Assembly (NCBI GenBank): GCA_964452575.1
Contig: CAYVMN010000021.1
Location: 1 to 29,808, forward strand
DNA from: CAYVMN01 sp964452575
GTDB taxonomy: Bacteria; Desulfobacterota; DSM-4660; Desulfatiglandales; Desulfatiglandaceae
DNA length: 29,808 bases
Direction of reading: 5' to 3'
Within the stretch, counting starts at the first letter, position 1, and each line of letters starts with the position of its first letter. Shown here in pieces: positions 15,442-24,347 of this stretch. The position numbers were made by a program, and so were the translations under genes. The notes below the pieces were generated by a model. That model was not told where the DNA came from and did not search any database. It worked only from the letters and a program-made list of their open reading frames with translations.

Positions 15442-17277
15442 TTGAGAACATCTGATTTCGATCCAGTCTCGTTTGAAGTCTTTACCAAACAGCTGCGAAG
15501 GGCAACACTGTTCGTGCTTGTGATTTTCAGTGTCTTGATCCTCAGGCTCTGGTTTTTGCAGATCATGAATGGCCATGTGTACCGCTCCAAGTCAGAGCAC
15601 AACCGAATTCGGTTACAGGATGTATCCCCCTCGAGGGGGATAATATTTGATAGGAATGGCAATGTACTGGTGGATAACCGCCCTTCCTATGACCTCTGCC
15701 TGATTCCCGAAGAGGTTCAAGACAAGAGGCAACTACTCCAAAGCCTGAATCAGTTAATAGGGCTTGACCCTGGACCAGCGGGGAGATCGCTGAATATAGG
15801 CGCCAGGGGTCTGCCATTTAAGCCGGTTTGCGTCAAGAGCGATATATCCCGGAACGAGCTGGCGATTATCGAGACCAATCGGTTCAATCTGCCCGGAGTT
15901 TTGATAAAGGTGAAACAGAAAAGGAGGTATGTCTCGGGTAATCTTGCATCGCATGTCCTCGGCTACCTCGGAGAAATCACAGAGGAGGAGTTGAAGACCC
16001 GAGAATGCCCTAATAACAAATCGGGAGATCTGATTGGGAAATCAGGGGTGGAATGGAAATGGCAGGCAGCCCTCAACGGGAAGAGGGGAGGAGAGCAGAT
16101 TGAGGTGGACGCAGCAGGGAGGACGATAAAAGTGATCTCACGTCAGCCCCCTGTGTCCGGCACAGATATATATCTGACCATAGACAAGAATCTGCAATGC
16201 TTGGCAGAAGAGGCCCTGTCCGGCAAAAGAGGGGCAATCGTGGCCATGGATCCCACGGATGGGGAGATCCTCGCCCTGGCGAGCAGTCCCCCTTACGACC
16301 CTAATCTCTTTGTTGGGGGAATAGATAGGGAGAGTTGGGAGAGGATAGTCTCATCTGAGGATTTTGCCTTGCAGAATAGGGCACTTACAGGCCAATATCC
16401 CCCCGGATCACTCTTCAAGATTGTAGTCGCCTTGGCAGGGCTTGAAGAGGGCGTTATTGATCCGGCTGAGGAACTGTTCTGTAACGGCGTCTACCAAGTA
16501 GGACAAAGCAAATACCGTTGCTGGAAGAAAGGTGGGCACGGCAAGGTTGCTCTCCACCGGGCCCTAGTGGAATCGTGTGACCTATATTTTTATAGGATAG
16601 GGATGAGGTTGGGCGTCGATAAGATTGCCTCCTATGCCAGGAGATTTGGCCTCGGAGAGAAAACAGGGATTGATGTAGGCCGAGAGAAGAGCGGCCTGAT
16701 CCCTACCAAAGAATGGAAGTTGAGAAAATGGGGTTCTCCATGGCAAGCGGGTGAGACCGTCTCCCTTGCGATTGGGCAGAGCTTTATTCTCGTAACCCCT
16801 ATCCAGATGGCTAGGTTGATCTCTGCCATCTTTGATGGGGGGGTATTGTGCAGACCCCGAGTAACCAAACGTGTTGGAAAAACGGAGACCGAGAGGGCCT
16901 ATGGGCCTAGTCAAGAGGAGACAAGGAGGCTAGGTATCAAGCAGGAGCATCTGGAACTTGTGAGAAAGGCCCTTGCAGGTGTGGTCAATGAGCCACGTGG
17001 GACCGGTTCCAAGGCAAGACTAAAGGGTGTTACCGTGGCAGGCAAGACAGGAACCGCCCAGGTTGTAGGCTTTGAAATCGAAAAAAGCAAGGGTCAAAAT
17101 GATGACAATGAGGTCCCCTTTGAGTTTAGGGATCATGCCTGGTTCATAGCAGTGGCACCCGTCAAGAAACCCAAGATCGCCGTCGCCATATTATTAGAGC
17201 ATGGGGGACACGGAGGAAGCGCTGCCGCTCCCATTGCCAGAGAGATAATTGGGGCCTACCTTGGGGTCTCAGGGTAG
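15442..17277 (+). CDS. mrdA: Peptidoglycan transpeptidase, penicillin-binding protein 2
   Basis: A 611-residue class B penicillin-binding protein. A cytoplasmic N-terminus and one membrane helix (about 20-38) are followed by the pedestal domain (SPSRGIIFDRNG onward) and the transpeptidase domain. The three active-site motifs are intact: SLFK (S323, K326), SCD (378-380) and KTGT (535-538). It cross-links peptidoglycan during side-wall elongation in partnership with RodA, encoded 30 bases downstream. A TTG at 15442 is the only in-frame initiator after the stop at 15427, so a TTG start is required. The start lies 23 bases after mreD. Length is normal for PBP2. Confidence 0.96.
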   Translation: MRTSDFDPVSFEVFTKQLRRATLFVLVIFSVLILRLWFLQIMNGHVYRSKSEHNRIRLQDVSPSRGIIFDRNGNVLVDNRPSYDLCLIPEEVQDKRQLLQSLNQLIGLDPGPAGRSLNIGARGLPFKPVCVKSDISRNELAIIETNRFNLPGVLIKVKQKRRYVSGNLASHVLGYLGEITEEELKTRECPNNKSGDLIGKSGVEWKWQAALNGKRGGEQIEVDAAGRTIKVISRQPPVSGTDIYLTIDKNLQCLAEEALSGKRGAIVAMDPTDGEILALASSPPYDPNLFVGGIDRESWERIVSSEDFALQNRALTGQYPPGSLFKIVVALAGLEEGVIDPAEELFCNGVYQVGQSKYRCWKKGGHGKVALHRALVESCDLYFYRIGMRLGVDKIASYARRFGLGEKTGIDVGREKSGLIPTKEWKLRKWGSPWQAGETVSLAIGQSFILVTPIQMARLISAIFDGGVLCRPRVTKRVGKTETERAYGPSQEETRRLGIKQEHLELVRKALAGVVNEPRGTGSKARLKGVTVAGKTGTAQVVGFEIEKSKGQNDDNEVPFEFRDHAWFIAVAPVKKPKIAVAILLEHGGHGGSAAAPIAREIIGAYLGVSG

Positions 17278-17307
17278 CCACGTGCCAAAAAGGTCAAGAG
17301 GGCAAAG

Positions 17308-18411
17308 ATGTTTGATCGTAGATTGATCCAGAATTTTGACTGGGTCTTACTGCTCCTGCTTATGATCGTGGCCGTTATCAGCATCCTCAATCTATACAGT
17401 GCCACCTATCCGCTCCGCAATGAGGGCGGGGGGCAGGTCTTTATGAAACAGATCTACTGGTTTTTGATCGGATTTATCATTTTTTTCTCGATGACCACAT
17501 TTAACTACTACTTACTGGAGAGGCTGGCGTATCCGATCTACCTCTTCTCCATAGCGCTCTTGATCCTTGTTCTGCTTTCCGGAAAGGTCACATCCGGCTC
17601 CCAGAGGTGGTTATGCCTGGGCCTCATTTCTTTCCAGCCTTCGGAATTGGCAAAAATAGCCATATTGTTGGTATTTTCAAAGTTCTTCAGCGAGAAAGGT
17701 TGGCATCAGGGATACCGCTTAAGAGACCTCTGGCAACCCTTCTTGCTCCTGGCGATACCGACTGCCTTAATACTGCAGGAGCCTGACCTTGGCACTTCTC
17801 TTCTCCTGATTGTGCTTTCCTTCTCAATTATCCTGTTTGTGAAGATACAGTGGAAGTCCCTGGCAATTCTGGTCTTATCGACCCTTTCTGTAGCCCCCTT
17901 CATTTGGTGCAGTCTCAAAGAATATCAACAGATGCGTATCCTGACATTCCTTAGACCAGAGATGGACCCGCTTGGTGCCGGATACCACATAAACCAGTCA
18001 AAGATTGCTATTGGCTCCGGCCTTTTCTGGGGCAAAGGTTTCCTGAAAGGGACGCAAACGAGATTGCATTTCTTACCCGAACAGCATACCGATTTTGCCT
18101 TCTCAGTCCTGGCCGAAGAATGGGGCTTCATAGGTTCTGTGGTCCTTTTGCTGCTATACCTCCTTTTGGTCCTATGGGGCCTCAAGATAGCGAAGAACTC
18201 AAAAGACAAATTCGGTTCACTCTTGGCGGTTGGAATTGTGGCCATCGTGTTCTGGCAGGTTGTAATCAACGTGGGGATGGTTACAGGTCTTCTTCCTGTC
18301 GTGGGAAATCCCCTCGTACTATTTAGCTATGGGGGGTCCTCACTGGTTTCAACCATGGCAGCAATGGGGCTGCTCATGAATATAAGCATGAGGCGTTTTA
18401 TGTTCCAGTAG
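17308..18411 (+). CDS. rodA: Peptidoglycan glycosyltransferase RodA
   Basis: A 367-residue SEDS-family membrane protein with about ten hydrophobic helices. Family landmarks include GSQRWLCLGLISFQPSELAK, LQEPDLGTSLLL, the extracellular loop MDPLGAGYHINQSKIAIGSG, LPEQHTDFAFSVLAEEWGF and the C-terminal LPLVLFSYGGSS-like segment (here NPLVLFSYGGSSLV). RodA polymerises glycan strands from lipid II, and PBP2 cross-links them. The ATG at 17308 follows a purine-rich AGGGCAAAG. It is the last gene of the elongation block; a 217-base gap then leads to phoH. Confidence 0.97.
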   Translation: MFDRRLIQNFDWVLLLLLMIVAVISILNLYSATYPLRNEGGGQVFMKQIYWFLIGFIIFFSMTTFNYYLLERLAYPIYLFSIALLILVLLSGKVTSGSQRWLCLGLISFQPSELAKIAILLVFSKFFSEKGWHQGYRLRDLWQPFLLLAIPTALILQEPDLGTSLLLIVLSFSIILFVKIQWKSLAILVLSTLSVAPFIWCSLKEYQQMRILTFLRPEMDPLGAGYHINQSKIAIGSGLFWGKGFLKGTQTRLHFLPEQHTDFAFSVLAEEWGFIGSVVLLLLYLLLVLWGLKIAKNSKDKFGSLLAVGIVAIVFWQVVINVGMVTGLLPVVGNPLVLFSYGGSSLVSTMAAMGLLMNISMRRFMFQ

Positions 18412-18503
18412 GCCTCCTCGGGTCAGCTGCCCCCGTCCCAACTTCACCTCCACATCCAAATCTCTTTTTCTTGCATGAAATAAGGGGCTGTGATAGAAAA
18501 GTA

Positions 18504-18632
18504 ATGTTGGGAGTCCGCCAAGGGATCGTCCTCCTTGATTTTGACAATAGGCCTAGCAAGGGCTGCCGGATGTGCAAGGGAGGACCGAGCAACCCGCTAC
18601 TCGTGACTAAGTACCAGGAGGTGCTTTATTGA
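18504..18632 (+). CDS. Possible 42-residue CxxC micro-protein, coupled to phoH
   Basis: This frame is open from inside rodA through the whole rodA-phoH gap and ends in TGA overlapping the TTG start of phoH (TTGA). From ATG 18504 it encodes 42 residues with RQGIVLLDFDNRPSKG, then CRMC, a GGPSN turn and a VTKYQEVLY end. A TTG at 18471 would give 53 residues with one more upstream cysteine. The CxxC pair and the mixed, non-repetitive composition look more like a real peptide than chance, and the stop/start overlap suggests translational coupling. The Shine-Dalgarno (AGAAAAG) is weak. No family is recognised; a small metal-binding or redox peptide is only a guess. Confidence 0.4.
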   Translation: MLGVRQGIVLLDFDNRPSKGCRMCKGGPSNPLLVTKYQEVLY

Positions 18633-19633
18633 AAAGCCCTGATCCTGAAAGTGCTGGCAACATAAACAGGAGACTAAGCTTTCCGGACCACGAGCTGATG
18701 CGTGGCCTCTGCGGAGAGCACAACCTGCATCTTCAGGTCTTGGAGCAGAAGACAGGGGCCTCCGTTCATGTCAGGGGAAATCTCCTGTTCCTGGAAGGCA
18801 GGCATTGGGAGGTGGACCTGGCGGAAAGGGTCTTGACCCAGCTCTATGATCTCTTGAAGGTAAACTATCCCCTCTATCCCAATGATGTGGACTATGCCAC
18901 CAGGATTCTGAGTGGCGATCCTTCAGTTGATCTGAAGGAGATATTTAAAGACGAGGTGTATATCTCTTCCAAGAAAAAGATCATAGCACCTAGGACAATC
19001 AATCAAAAGGAATATATCGAGAGCATCAGGAGATTTGATATTGTTTTTGGGATTGGTCCAGCCGGGACGGGAAAAACCTATCTTGCGATGGCAATGGCTA
19101 TCTCCTCGCTGGTAAGGAATCAGGTGAATCGCGTTGTCCTGGCAAGGCCTGCAGTTGAAGCAGGGGAACACCTAGGTTTCTTGCCCGGAGATCTATACGA
19201 GAAGGTAAATCCCTACCTGAGGCCGCTCTACGATGCCATTCATGATATGATGGATTTTGATCATGTGTCTCGATTGCTTGAACAGGGTGTAATTGAGGTG
19301 GCCCCCCTTGCCTTTATGAGGGGGAGGACACTAAACGATTCCTTTGTCATCCTCGATGAGGCCCAGAACGCCACTTCCGAACAGATGAAGATGTTTTTGA
19401 CTCGTCTCGGTTTTAGCTGTAAGGCAGTGATCACAGGAGATGTGACCCAGACCGACTTGCCAAACGGAAAGACCTCTGGTCTAATCGAGGCGAAAGAGAC
19501 CCTCAAGGGTATAAAAGGAATCCGGTTCATTTACTTCACCAGGGATGATGTGATAAGGCATCCCTTGGTTCAGGAAATCATTGATGCCTATGAGAGGATG
19601 GAAAGCAAAAGGCCTAGACAGCAGAGGGTATAG
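18629..19633 (+). CDS. phoH: PhoH-family ATPase (YbeZ-like)
   Basis: A 334-residue PhoH-like protein. An N-terminal ~100-residue region with a KH-like GNLLFLEG segment precedes the P-loop ATPase: Walker A GPAGTGKT (143-150), ARPAVEAGE, LPGDLYEKVNPYLRPLYD, Walker B VILDEAQNAT (DEAQ 243-246) and the TGDVTQTDLP sensor. In many bacteria this type is encoded next to ybeY and interacts with it in rRNA or RNA metabolism, and here pgpH and ybeY follow. The start is TTG 18629: AGGAGGTG lies a few bases upstream, and the TTG overlaps the stop of a small upstream ORF. A phosphate-starvation role, implied by the historic name, should not be assumed. Confidence 0.95.
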   Translation: MKSPDPESAGNINRRLSFPDHELMRGLCGEHNLHLQVLEQKTGASVHVRGNLLFLEGRHWEVDLAERVLTQLYDLLKVNYPLYPNDVDYATRILSGDPSVDLKEIFKDEVYISSKKKIIAPRTINQKEYIESIRRFDIVFGIGPAGTGKTYLAMAMAISSLVRNQVNRVVLARPAVEAGEHLGFLPGDLYEKVNPYLRPLYDAIHDMMDFDHVSRLLEQGVIEVAPLAFMRGRTLNDSFVILDEAQNATSEQMKMFLTRLGFSCKAVITGDVTQTDLPNGKTSGLIEAKETLKGIKGIRFIYFTRDDVIRHPLVQEIIDAYERMESKRPRQQRV

Positions 19634-19671
19634 CCTAAGAATATCTCAAAGCACCGAGACCCTCAAGTCCC

Positions 19672-22212
19672 ATGTTTGCCATGTCAAAAAATAAATATAG
19701 TAAAACGAAGACGAAATTATCAAGGCTTACTTTACTCGGCAAGCGGGATAGGGAGGGCCTTTCAAGGGGCGCCAGGGTCAAGGGTCAGCCCAGATTCTGG
19801 TTCCGAACTGAGGCTCTGAGGTGGTATGTCCTCCTCGGCCTTAGCGCAGTTATTACCATCCTTTTATTCCCCAGCATATTGACCCCTCCCAAGAGATACA
19901 AGCTGGGGGATGTAGCCGATAGAGATATCAAGGCCTCTCGCGAATTTCTAGTCGAAGATACCGAACTCACGGAAAAGAACAGGGAAGATGCGGTCAAGAC
20001 GGTCTTACCCATCTACGATTTTGACCCCACTGGGGCAAAGGCCGTCTCAAAGGTCAAGAAGGCCTTTGAATCTGGCAGGGAACTACTGGCCGAGTCCCTC
20101 TCGGCTGACTACTCCCCGGAAAAACCATCCATTGATGGCAAGGCTCGCCCCGAAGACCAGCCTGCGGGCATTGATGTCTTCAAGAACCAGTTCTTTCAAG
20201 TCCTTGATGTCCCTAATGATGACAGGCTGTTTGCTACGTTCATAAAAAGCGCTTTTTCCGCATCTGCGGAACAATCGATTGAGAATTTGGCCACACGGGT
20301 CTTTAATAACGGTGTCGTCAGCGATAAGCTCATGCTTATGAGCCAAGGCGGAAAAGGGATTATCCTCCATGACATCCTGACCGAAAAGGACATCAAGGTG
20401 ACCGACCTGAATAGGTTCTACGACCTGAAAACGGCCAAGAATTTTGTTATGGAGCAGGGCAAGGTCCTGACTGATCCTTTAAGACCCAATGAACTGAAAA
20501 TGGCCTCATTGGAACTGGCAGCCTCCTTGATTGAACCAAACCTCACATTCAACAAGAGAGAGACCGAACTGAGAAAGGATCTTGCCAGAAAGTCGGTCAA
20601 GCCCTTCTATTTCAAGATCAAAAAGGGCGAAATGCTCATAAGGGAAGGGGAAAGGGTCACGCCAGGCCATCTCATCAGGCTATCAGAAGAGTATAAATTC
20701 CTTAAACACAAAGAGATTCTGGGGCAGGCCCCCGCTATGGCTGTCTTGATCGGTTTCCTCCTTTCAGCCATGTACATGGTGGGCCTATTGGGCGATCGGT
20801 CTCCAAAATCGGGGGTAAGGGACCTGCTCTTTTGCGCCCTTACGCTGCTGGCCATTGTATTGGTCGTAATCGCCATCAATCTGGTTTCCAACGAAGTTGC
20901 CCGGGGGTTCCAAGTGTTTGCGCCTCGGGCCTTGCTCTTTGCCATACCTGTGGCCAGTGGTGCAATGCTTATCTCTGTTTTCAATGGTTTTGGGCTGGCC
21001 GTGAGCTTTTCTCTCCTCGTCTCTGTCCTCGCTTCCATCGTCTTGGGGGGTCGAGTGGAATACGTTATCTTTTTTTTCCTCAGCTCTTTGGTGGCAGCCT
21101 CTGGTGTGAGAAACTGCAGAGAGAGGAGCATCTTTATTAGGACCGGTCTAAAGGTCTCTCTATGCAACATTATCTTAGCACTCTCCATAGAGGCATTGAA
21201 TGCCTCCCTTTTTACACTGGAGGCGGTGATTGCCTGCGCATCTGCCTTTGTTGGGGGGATTCTGGCAGGGATCCTTACCACCGGGATCCTTCCACTAATC
21301 GAGATGTCTTTCCGATATACAACGGACATCAAACTGCTTGAACTGGGCAATCTGGACCAGCCTCTCTTACAAGACCTCATGGTCCAAGCGCCAGGGACCT
21401 ACCACCACAGCGTAATTGTGAGCAACATGGTGGAGGCATCGGCAAAAGCGGTCAACGCCAATCCGCTTTTAGTAAGGGTTGCAGCCTATTACCATGACAT
21501 AGGAAAGATGAGAAAGCCCCTCTACTTTATTGAGAATCAAGGGGGCCGGGAGAACCGGCACGAAAAGCTCGCCCCTTCCATGAGCAGTCTGATTCTCATA
21601 TCTCACGTCAAGGACGGTGTCGAACTTGCAAGGGAGCACAAAATCGGGAGAGAGATCATAGATATCATCAAACAACATCACGGGACCAGCTTGATTACCT
21701 TCTTTTACAAGAAGGCCAAGGAACAGGGAGAAAAGAGGGAAGGAAAATCACCCCAGGTAAAGGAAGAGGACTTCCGGTATCCCGGCCCAAAGCCCCAGAC
21801 CAAGGAGGGGGGCCTTATTATGTTGGCAGATGTAGTAGAGGCTGCCTCCAGGACACTTGTGGACCCAACCGCCGCTCGTATCCAGGGAATGGTCCAGAAA
21901 ATCATAAACAAGGTCTTCTCTGACGGGCAGCTTGATGAATGCGAGCTTACGCTAAAGGATCTTCATGAGATCGCAAAAAGCTTCAATAAGACATTAAGCG
22001 GAATCTTCCATCACAGGGTGGAGTACCCGGAGCCCGCGGCAAAGGCCATCTCTACCCCTTACAATGAGGGCACCAGGCAAGCAAAAGGCAGGTTTGGGAA
22101 AAAAGGGGAAAATGGAAGTACAGATCAAGTTTCAGCGGAAGATTCCGGGCCTGGAAGGCGGGAAGATAAGGCAGAAGCTTCAGAGAGTCTTAAGAGGCTT
22201 GGCCTGTCCTGA
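19672..22212 (+). CDS. pgpH: PgpH-type 7TM-HD phosphohydrolase
   Basis: An 846-residue membrane protein of the 7TMR-HD family. A first membrane helix lies at about 50-66. An extracytoplasmic domain (about 70-350) contains DVADRDIKASREFLVEDTELT, the usual 7TMR-HDED start. A bundle of hydrophobic helices follows (about 355-545), then a cytoplasmic HD domain. The HD residues are visible in TYHHS (about 576-580), YYHDIGK (607-613) and KQHHGTS (about 667). PgpH members hydrolyse c-di-AMP; whether this organism uses c-di-AMP is not shown here. The acidic/basic C-terminal tail shares its last ~100 bases with the ybeY start. It lies between phoH and ybeY, a widespread order. Start either ATG 19672 or ATG 19681; both lack a strong Shine-Dalgarno. 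Confidence 0.93.
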   Translation: MFAMSKNKYSKTKTKLSRLTLLGKRDREGLSRGARVKGQPRFWFRTEALRWYVLLGLSAVITILLFPSILTPPKRYKLGDVADRDIKASREFLVEDTELTEKNREDAVKTVLPIYDFDPTGAKAVSKVKKAFESGRELLAESLSADYSPEKPSIDGKARPEDQPAGIDVFKNQFFQVLDVPNDDRLFATFIKSAFSASAEQSIENLATRVFNNGVVSDKLMLMSQGGKGIILHDILTEKDIKVTDLNRFYDLKTAKNFVMEQGKVLTDPLRPNELKMASLELAASLIEPNLTFNKRETELRKDLARKSVKPFYFKIKKGEMLIREGERVTPGHLIRLSEEYKFLKHKEILGQAPAMAVLIGFLLSAMYMVGLLGDRSPKSGVRDLLFCALTLLAIVLVVIAINLVSNEVARGFQVFAPRALLFAIPVASGAMLISVFNGFGLAVSFSLLVSVLASIVLGGRVEYVIFFFLSSLVAASGVRNCRERSIFIRTGLKVSLCNIILALSIEALNASLFTLEAVIACASAFVGGILAGILTTGILPLIEMSFRYTTDIKLLELGNLDQPLLQDLMVQAPGTYHHSVIVSNMVEASAKAVNANPLLVRVAAYYHDIGKMRKPLYFIENQGGRENRHEKLAPSMSSLILISHVKDGVELAREHKIGREIIDIIKQHHGTSLITFFYKKAKEQGEKREGKSPQVKEEDFRYPGPKPQTKEGGLIMLADVVEAASRTLVDPTAARIQGMVQKIINKVFSDGQLDECELTLKDLHEIAKSFNKTLSGIFHHRVEYPEPAAKAISTPYNEGTRQAKGRFGKKGENGSTDQVSAEDSGPGRREDKAEASESLKRLGLS

Positions 22213-22612
22213 TAAAGAGCTGAGCGTTTTATTCACTAACGACGATCACATTTCGCAACTAAACCGCCACTATCTGGGAAAAAACGGGCCTACCAACGTG
22301 TTGGCCTTTCCGATGGAGGGAGGACCGTCTCCCAGGGTTGATTCCCCTATGCTGGGGGATGTAGTTATCTCAATAGATTCTGCCCTGAGGGAATCGAGGG
22401 AATTTGAGGAAGACCTGGAATTTACGATTGATCGCTTGCTGATACATGGTGTCTTACACCTGCAGGGATACGACCACGAAAGATCGAGAGACGCAGCAAT
22501 GCAGATGGAAAAGGAGGAAACACGGCTGCTCTCAGTGATCCGCGGCAACCTTAAAGCAGTGCAGACCCATGAGAGCGATCCAGACCCAGATATACCCTCT
22601 CACCCCACTTAA
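22112..22612 (+). CDS. ybeY: Endoribonuclease YbeY (rRNA maturation factor)
   Basis: A 166-residue YbeY with the metal motif HGVLHLQGYDH (H112, H116, H122) and the upstream NVLAFPM and LGDVVIS segments. YbeY is a metal-dependent RNase linked to 16S rRNA 3'-end maturation and ribosome quality control. The frame is open to an earlier ATG (22064), but ATG 22112 has AAAAGGGG three to four bases upstream and yields the family-like MEVQIKFQRK start. Even so it overlaps pgpH by 101 bases, in another frame. It follows phoH and pgpH, its usual companions. Confidence 0.93.
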   Translation: MEVQIKFQRKIPGLEGGKIRQKLQRVLRGLACPDKELSVLFTNDDHISQLNRHYLGKNGPTNVLAFPMEGGPSPRVDSPMLGDVVISIDSALRESREFEEDLEFTIDRLLIHGVLHLQGYDHERSRDAAMQMEKEETRLLSVIRGNLKAVQTHESDPDPDIPSHPT

Positions 22613-22692
22613 ATGCCTTCAGAAGCAATTTCAAAGGGTAACGAAGTCTCAAGGATGACGTAGCCCTAGTATTGATCAAGGAGGGTTAACTT

Positions 22693-23412
22693 ATGTCACG
22701 TTTAGCCGTGAATGTGGACCACGTGGCCACTGTTCGGCAGGCCAGAGGGATCGACGTACCGGACCCGGTCCTGGCGGCCAGTCTGGCAGAACTGGCGGGC
22801 GCGGATGGGATCATTTGCCACCTGAGGGAAGACAGACGTCATATTAATGACCGGGACCTTAGGCTCTTGCGTGAGACCGTAAAGACAAAACTCAACATGG
22901 AGATGGCTGCTATTGATGAAATGGAACGGATTGCCCTCACGATCAAGCCGGATGTTGTTACCCTGGTCCCTGAAAGAAGAGAGGAACTCACTACAGAAGG
23001 TGGCCTCAACGTGACAGCCCGGCCTGAATACTATAAAGGTATTGTTGAACGCCTCAAGGATGGAGGGATTCTGGTGAGCTTCTTTGTGGATCCAGACCCG
23101 AAACAGGTCCAGGCTGCTCACGAATGTGGCGTGGATATCGTGGAGATTCACACCGGCCATTATTCTGAGGCCCGGTCAGAATCGGAGGCCGTTGAAAGGT
23201 TTGAGGGGATCACATCCGCCGTCGAGTCGGCCTATGGCCTGGATCTGGGGATAAGTGCAGGACACGGCCTCAATTATTCAAACATCAAGCGCTTTGAGGG
23301 CCTGCCCCGGATTGAGGAGTACAGTATCGGACATAGCATCGTAGCAAGGGCAGTCTTGGTGGGATTTGAGAGGGCTGTCAGGGAAATGATCGAATTGATC
23401 AGCCATTTCTAA
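22693..23412 (+). CDS. pdxJ: Pyridoxine 5'-phosphate synthase PdxJ
   Basis: A 239-residue PdxJ, which condenses 1-deoxyxylulose 5-phosphate with 3-amino-2-oxopropyl phosphate to pyridoxine 5'-phosphate (DXP-dependent vitamin B6 route). Diagnostic stretches: LAVNVDHVATVRQARG (N7, D9, H10), CHLREDRRHI (H43, R45), VTLVPERREE, a VSFFVDPDP segment, EIHTGHYS and the closing SIGHSIVARAVLVG. AAGGAGGG about nine bases before the ATG fixes the start. acpS follows after one base, so these two are surely cotranscribed; pdxJ-acpS pairing is common in proteobacteria. Confidence 0.97.
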   Translation: MSRLAVNVDHVATVRQARGIDVPDPVLAASLAELAGADGIICHLREDRRHINDRDLRLLRETVKTKLNMEMAAIDEMERIALTIKPDVVTLVPERREELTTEGGLNVTARPEYYKGIVERLKDGGILVSFFVDPDPKQVQAAHECGVDIVEIHTGHYSEARSESEAVERFEGITSAVESAYGLDLGISAGHGLNYSNIKRFEGLPRIEEYSIGHSIVARAVLVGFERAVREMIELISHF

Positions 23413-23413
23413 G

Positions 23414-23794
23414 ATGATTTACGGGATCGGCGTAGACCTGGTGAGTGTTCCCAGAATTGATAGGGTTATCAATAGATGGGGGGAGAGGTTCGTTATCCGT
23501 GTATTTACCGAAGATGAGGCCCATTTTTGTTACCAAAGGGCATACCCTCCCTCTGCCTTTGCCCTTCGCTTCGCGGCCAAAGAGGCCTTTTCCAAGGCAA
23601 TAGGCCTTGGAATAAGAAAGGGCGTCAAATGGAGTGAAGTCGAGGTCTTTAATCACCCAAACGGTAAACCAGGCCTGAAGATCAAGGGAAGATTTCTAGA
23701 AATTTTGAGAAAAGAGGGTATAACGGGCATCCATCTGAGCCTCTCTGACGAAGGGGGGTACGGACTAGCAATGGTCGTGTTGGAGAGGGGGTAG
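23414..23794 (+). CDS. acpS: Holo-[acyl-carrier-protein] synthase AcpS
   Basis: A 126-residue AcpS, which transfers 4'-phosphopantetheine from CoA to acyl carrier protein. The two magnesium-site motifs are present: GIGVDLVSVPRI (D8) near the N-terminus and RFAAKEAFSKA (E57). Length is typical. It starts one base after the pdxJ stop and ends 10 bases before tsaE. In many related genomes an NAD(P)HX epimerase/dehydratase gene stands between acpS and tsaE; none is here. Confidence 0.96.
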   Translation: MIYGIGVDLVSVPRIDRVINRWGERFVIRVFTEDEAHFCYQRAYPPSAFALRFAAKEAFSKAIGLGIRKGVKWSEVEVFNHPNGKPGLKIKGRFLEILRKEGITGIHLSLSDEGGYGLAMVVLERG

Positions 23795-23804
23795 GGTTTG
23801 TCCA

Positions 23805-24305
23805 ATGTCTGCCAGGAAATCCCTCAGATACCTTACCTGCTCCGATCAGGAGACTATCAACCTGGGCCGAAGGCTGGGTTCCGTCCTAAAAGAAGGGGAC
23901 GTGATTGCTATGGCAGGGGACATGGGAAGCGGAAAGACATGGTTCACAAAGGGCATTGCAACCGGGCTCGGGGTGTCGGATGAGTTTGTTATCACTAGCC
24001 CCTCTTTTGCCCTGGTCAATGAGTATTCGGCCAGGTGTCCTCTCTTTCATATGGACATATACAGATTGGAGGATATCTCGGAGTTCCTTTCCGCGGGGCT
24101 TGATGAATATTTCTATGGGGACGGGGTTGTAGTTATGGAGTGGGCCGATCGCTGGCCAGGTATCCTGCCAGAGTGGAGGCTAGAGGTCAAATTTGAGATT
24201 GTGGCCGAGCAAACCCGCGCCATCACCTTTTCGGGTGATCATGCAAGGAGCAGGGAAATCCTTGTGAATCTTGAATCACAAGAAACCCTAAGCTGCTCTC
24301 AGTAG
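23805..24305 (+). CDS. tsaE: tRNA t6A biosynthesis ATPase TsaE
   Basis: A 166-residue TsaE. The P-loop GDMGSGKT (38-45), a SPSFALVNEY switch segment, the LFHMDIYRLED strand and the VVMEWADR motif are all typical. TsaE binds the TsaB-TsaD complex and its ATPase drives multiple turnover in forming N6-threonylcarbamoyladenosine at position 37 of ANN-decoding tRNAs. tsaD lies 2 kb downstream on the same strand; tsaB and tsaC are not in the window. The ATG at 23805 is 10 bases after acpS. Confidence 0.95.
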   Translation: MSARKSLRYLTCSDQETINLGRRLGSVLKEGDVIAMAGDMGSGKTWFTKGIATGLGVSDEFVITSPSFALVNEYSARCPLFHMDIYRLEDISEFLSAGLDEYFYGDGVVVMEWADRWPGILPEWRLEVKFEIVAEQTRAITFSGDHARSREILVNLESQETLSCSQ

Positions 24306-24347
24306 CGACGGCAAGGTGAACACTGTTACCTATAGTTGAGGCAGTAT

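Noticed and set aside
20607..21380. 257-residue minus-strand ORF
   Set aside because: Lies wholly inside pgpH in antisense; Ser/Arg/Thr-rich text typical of a shadow frame.
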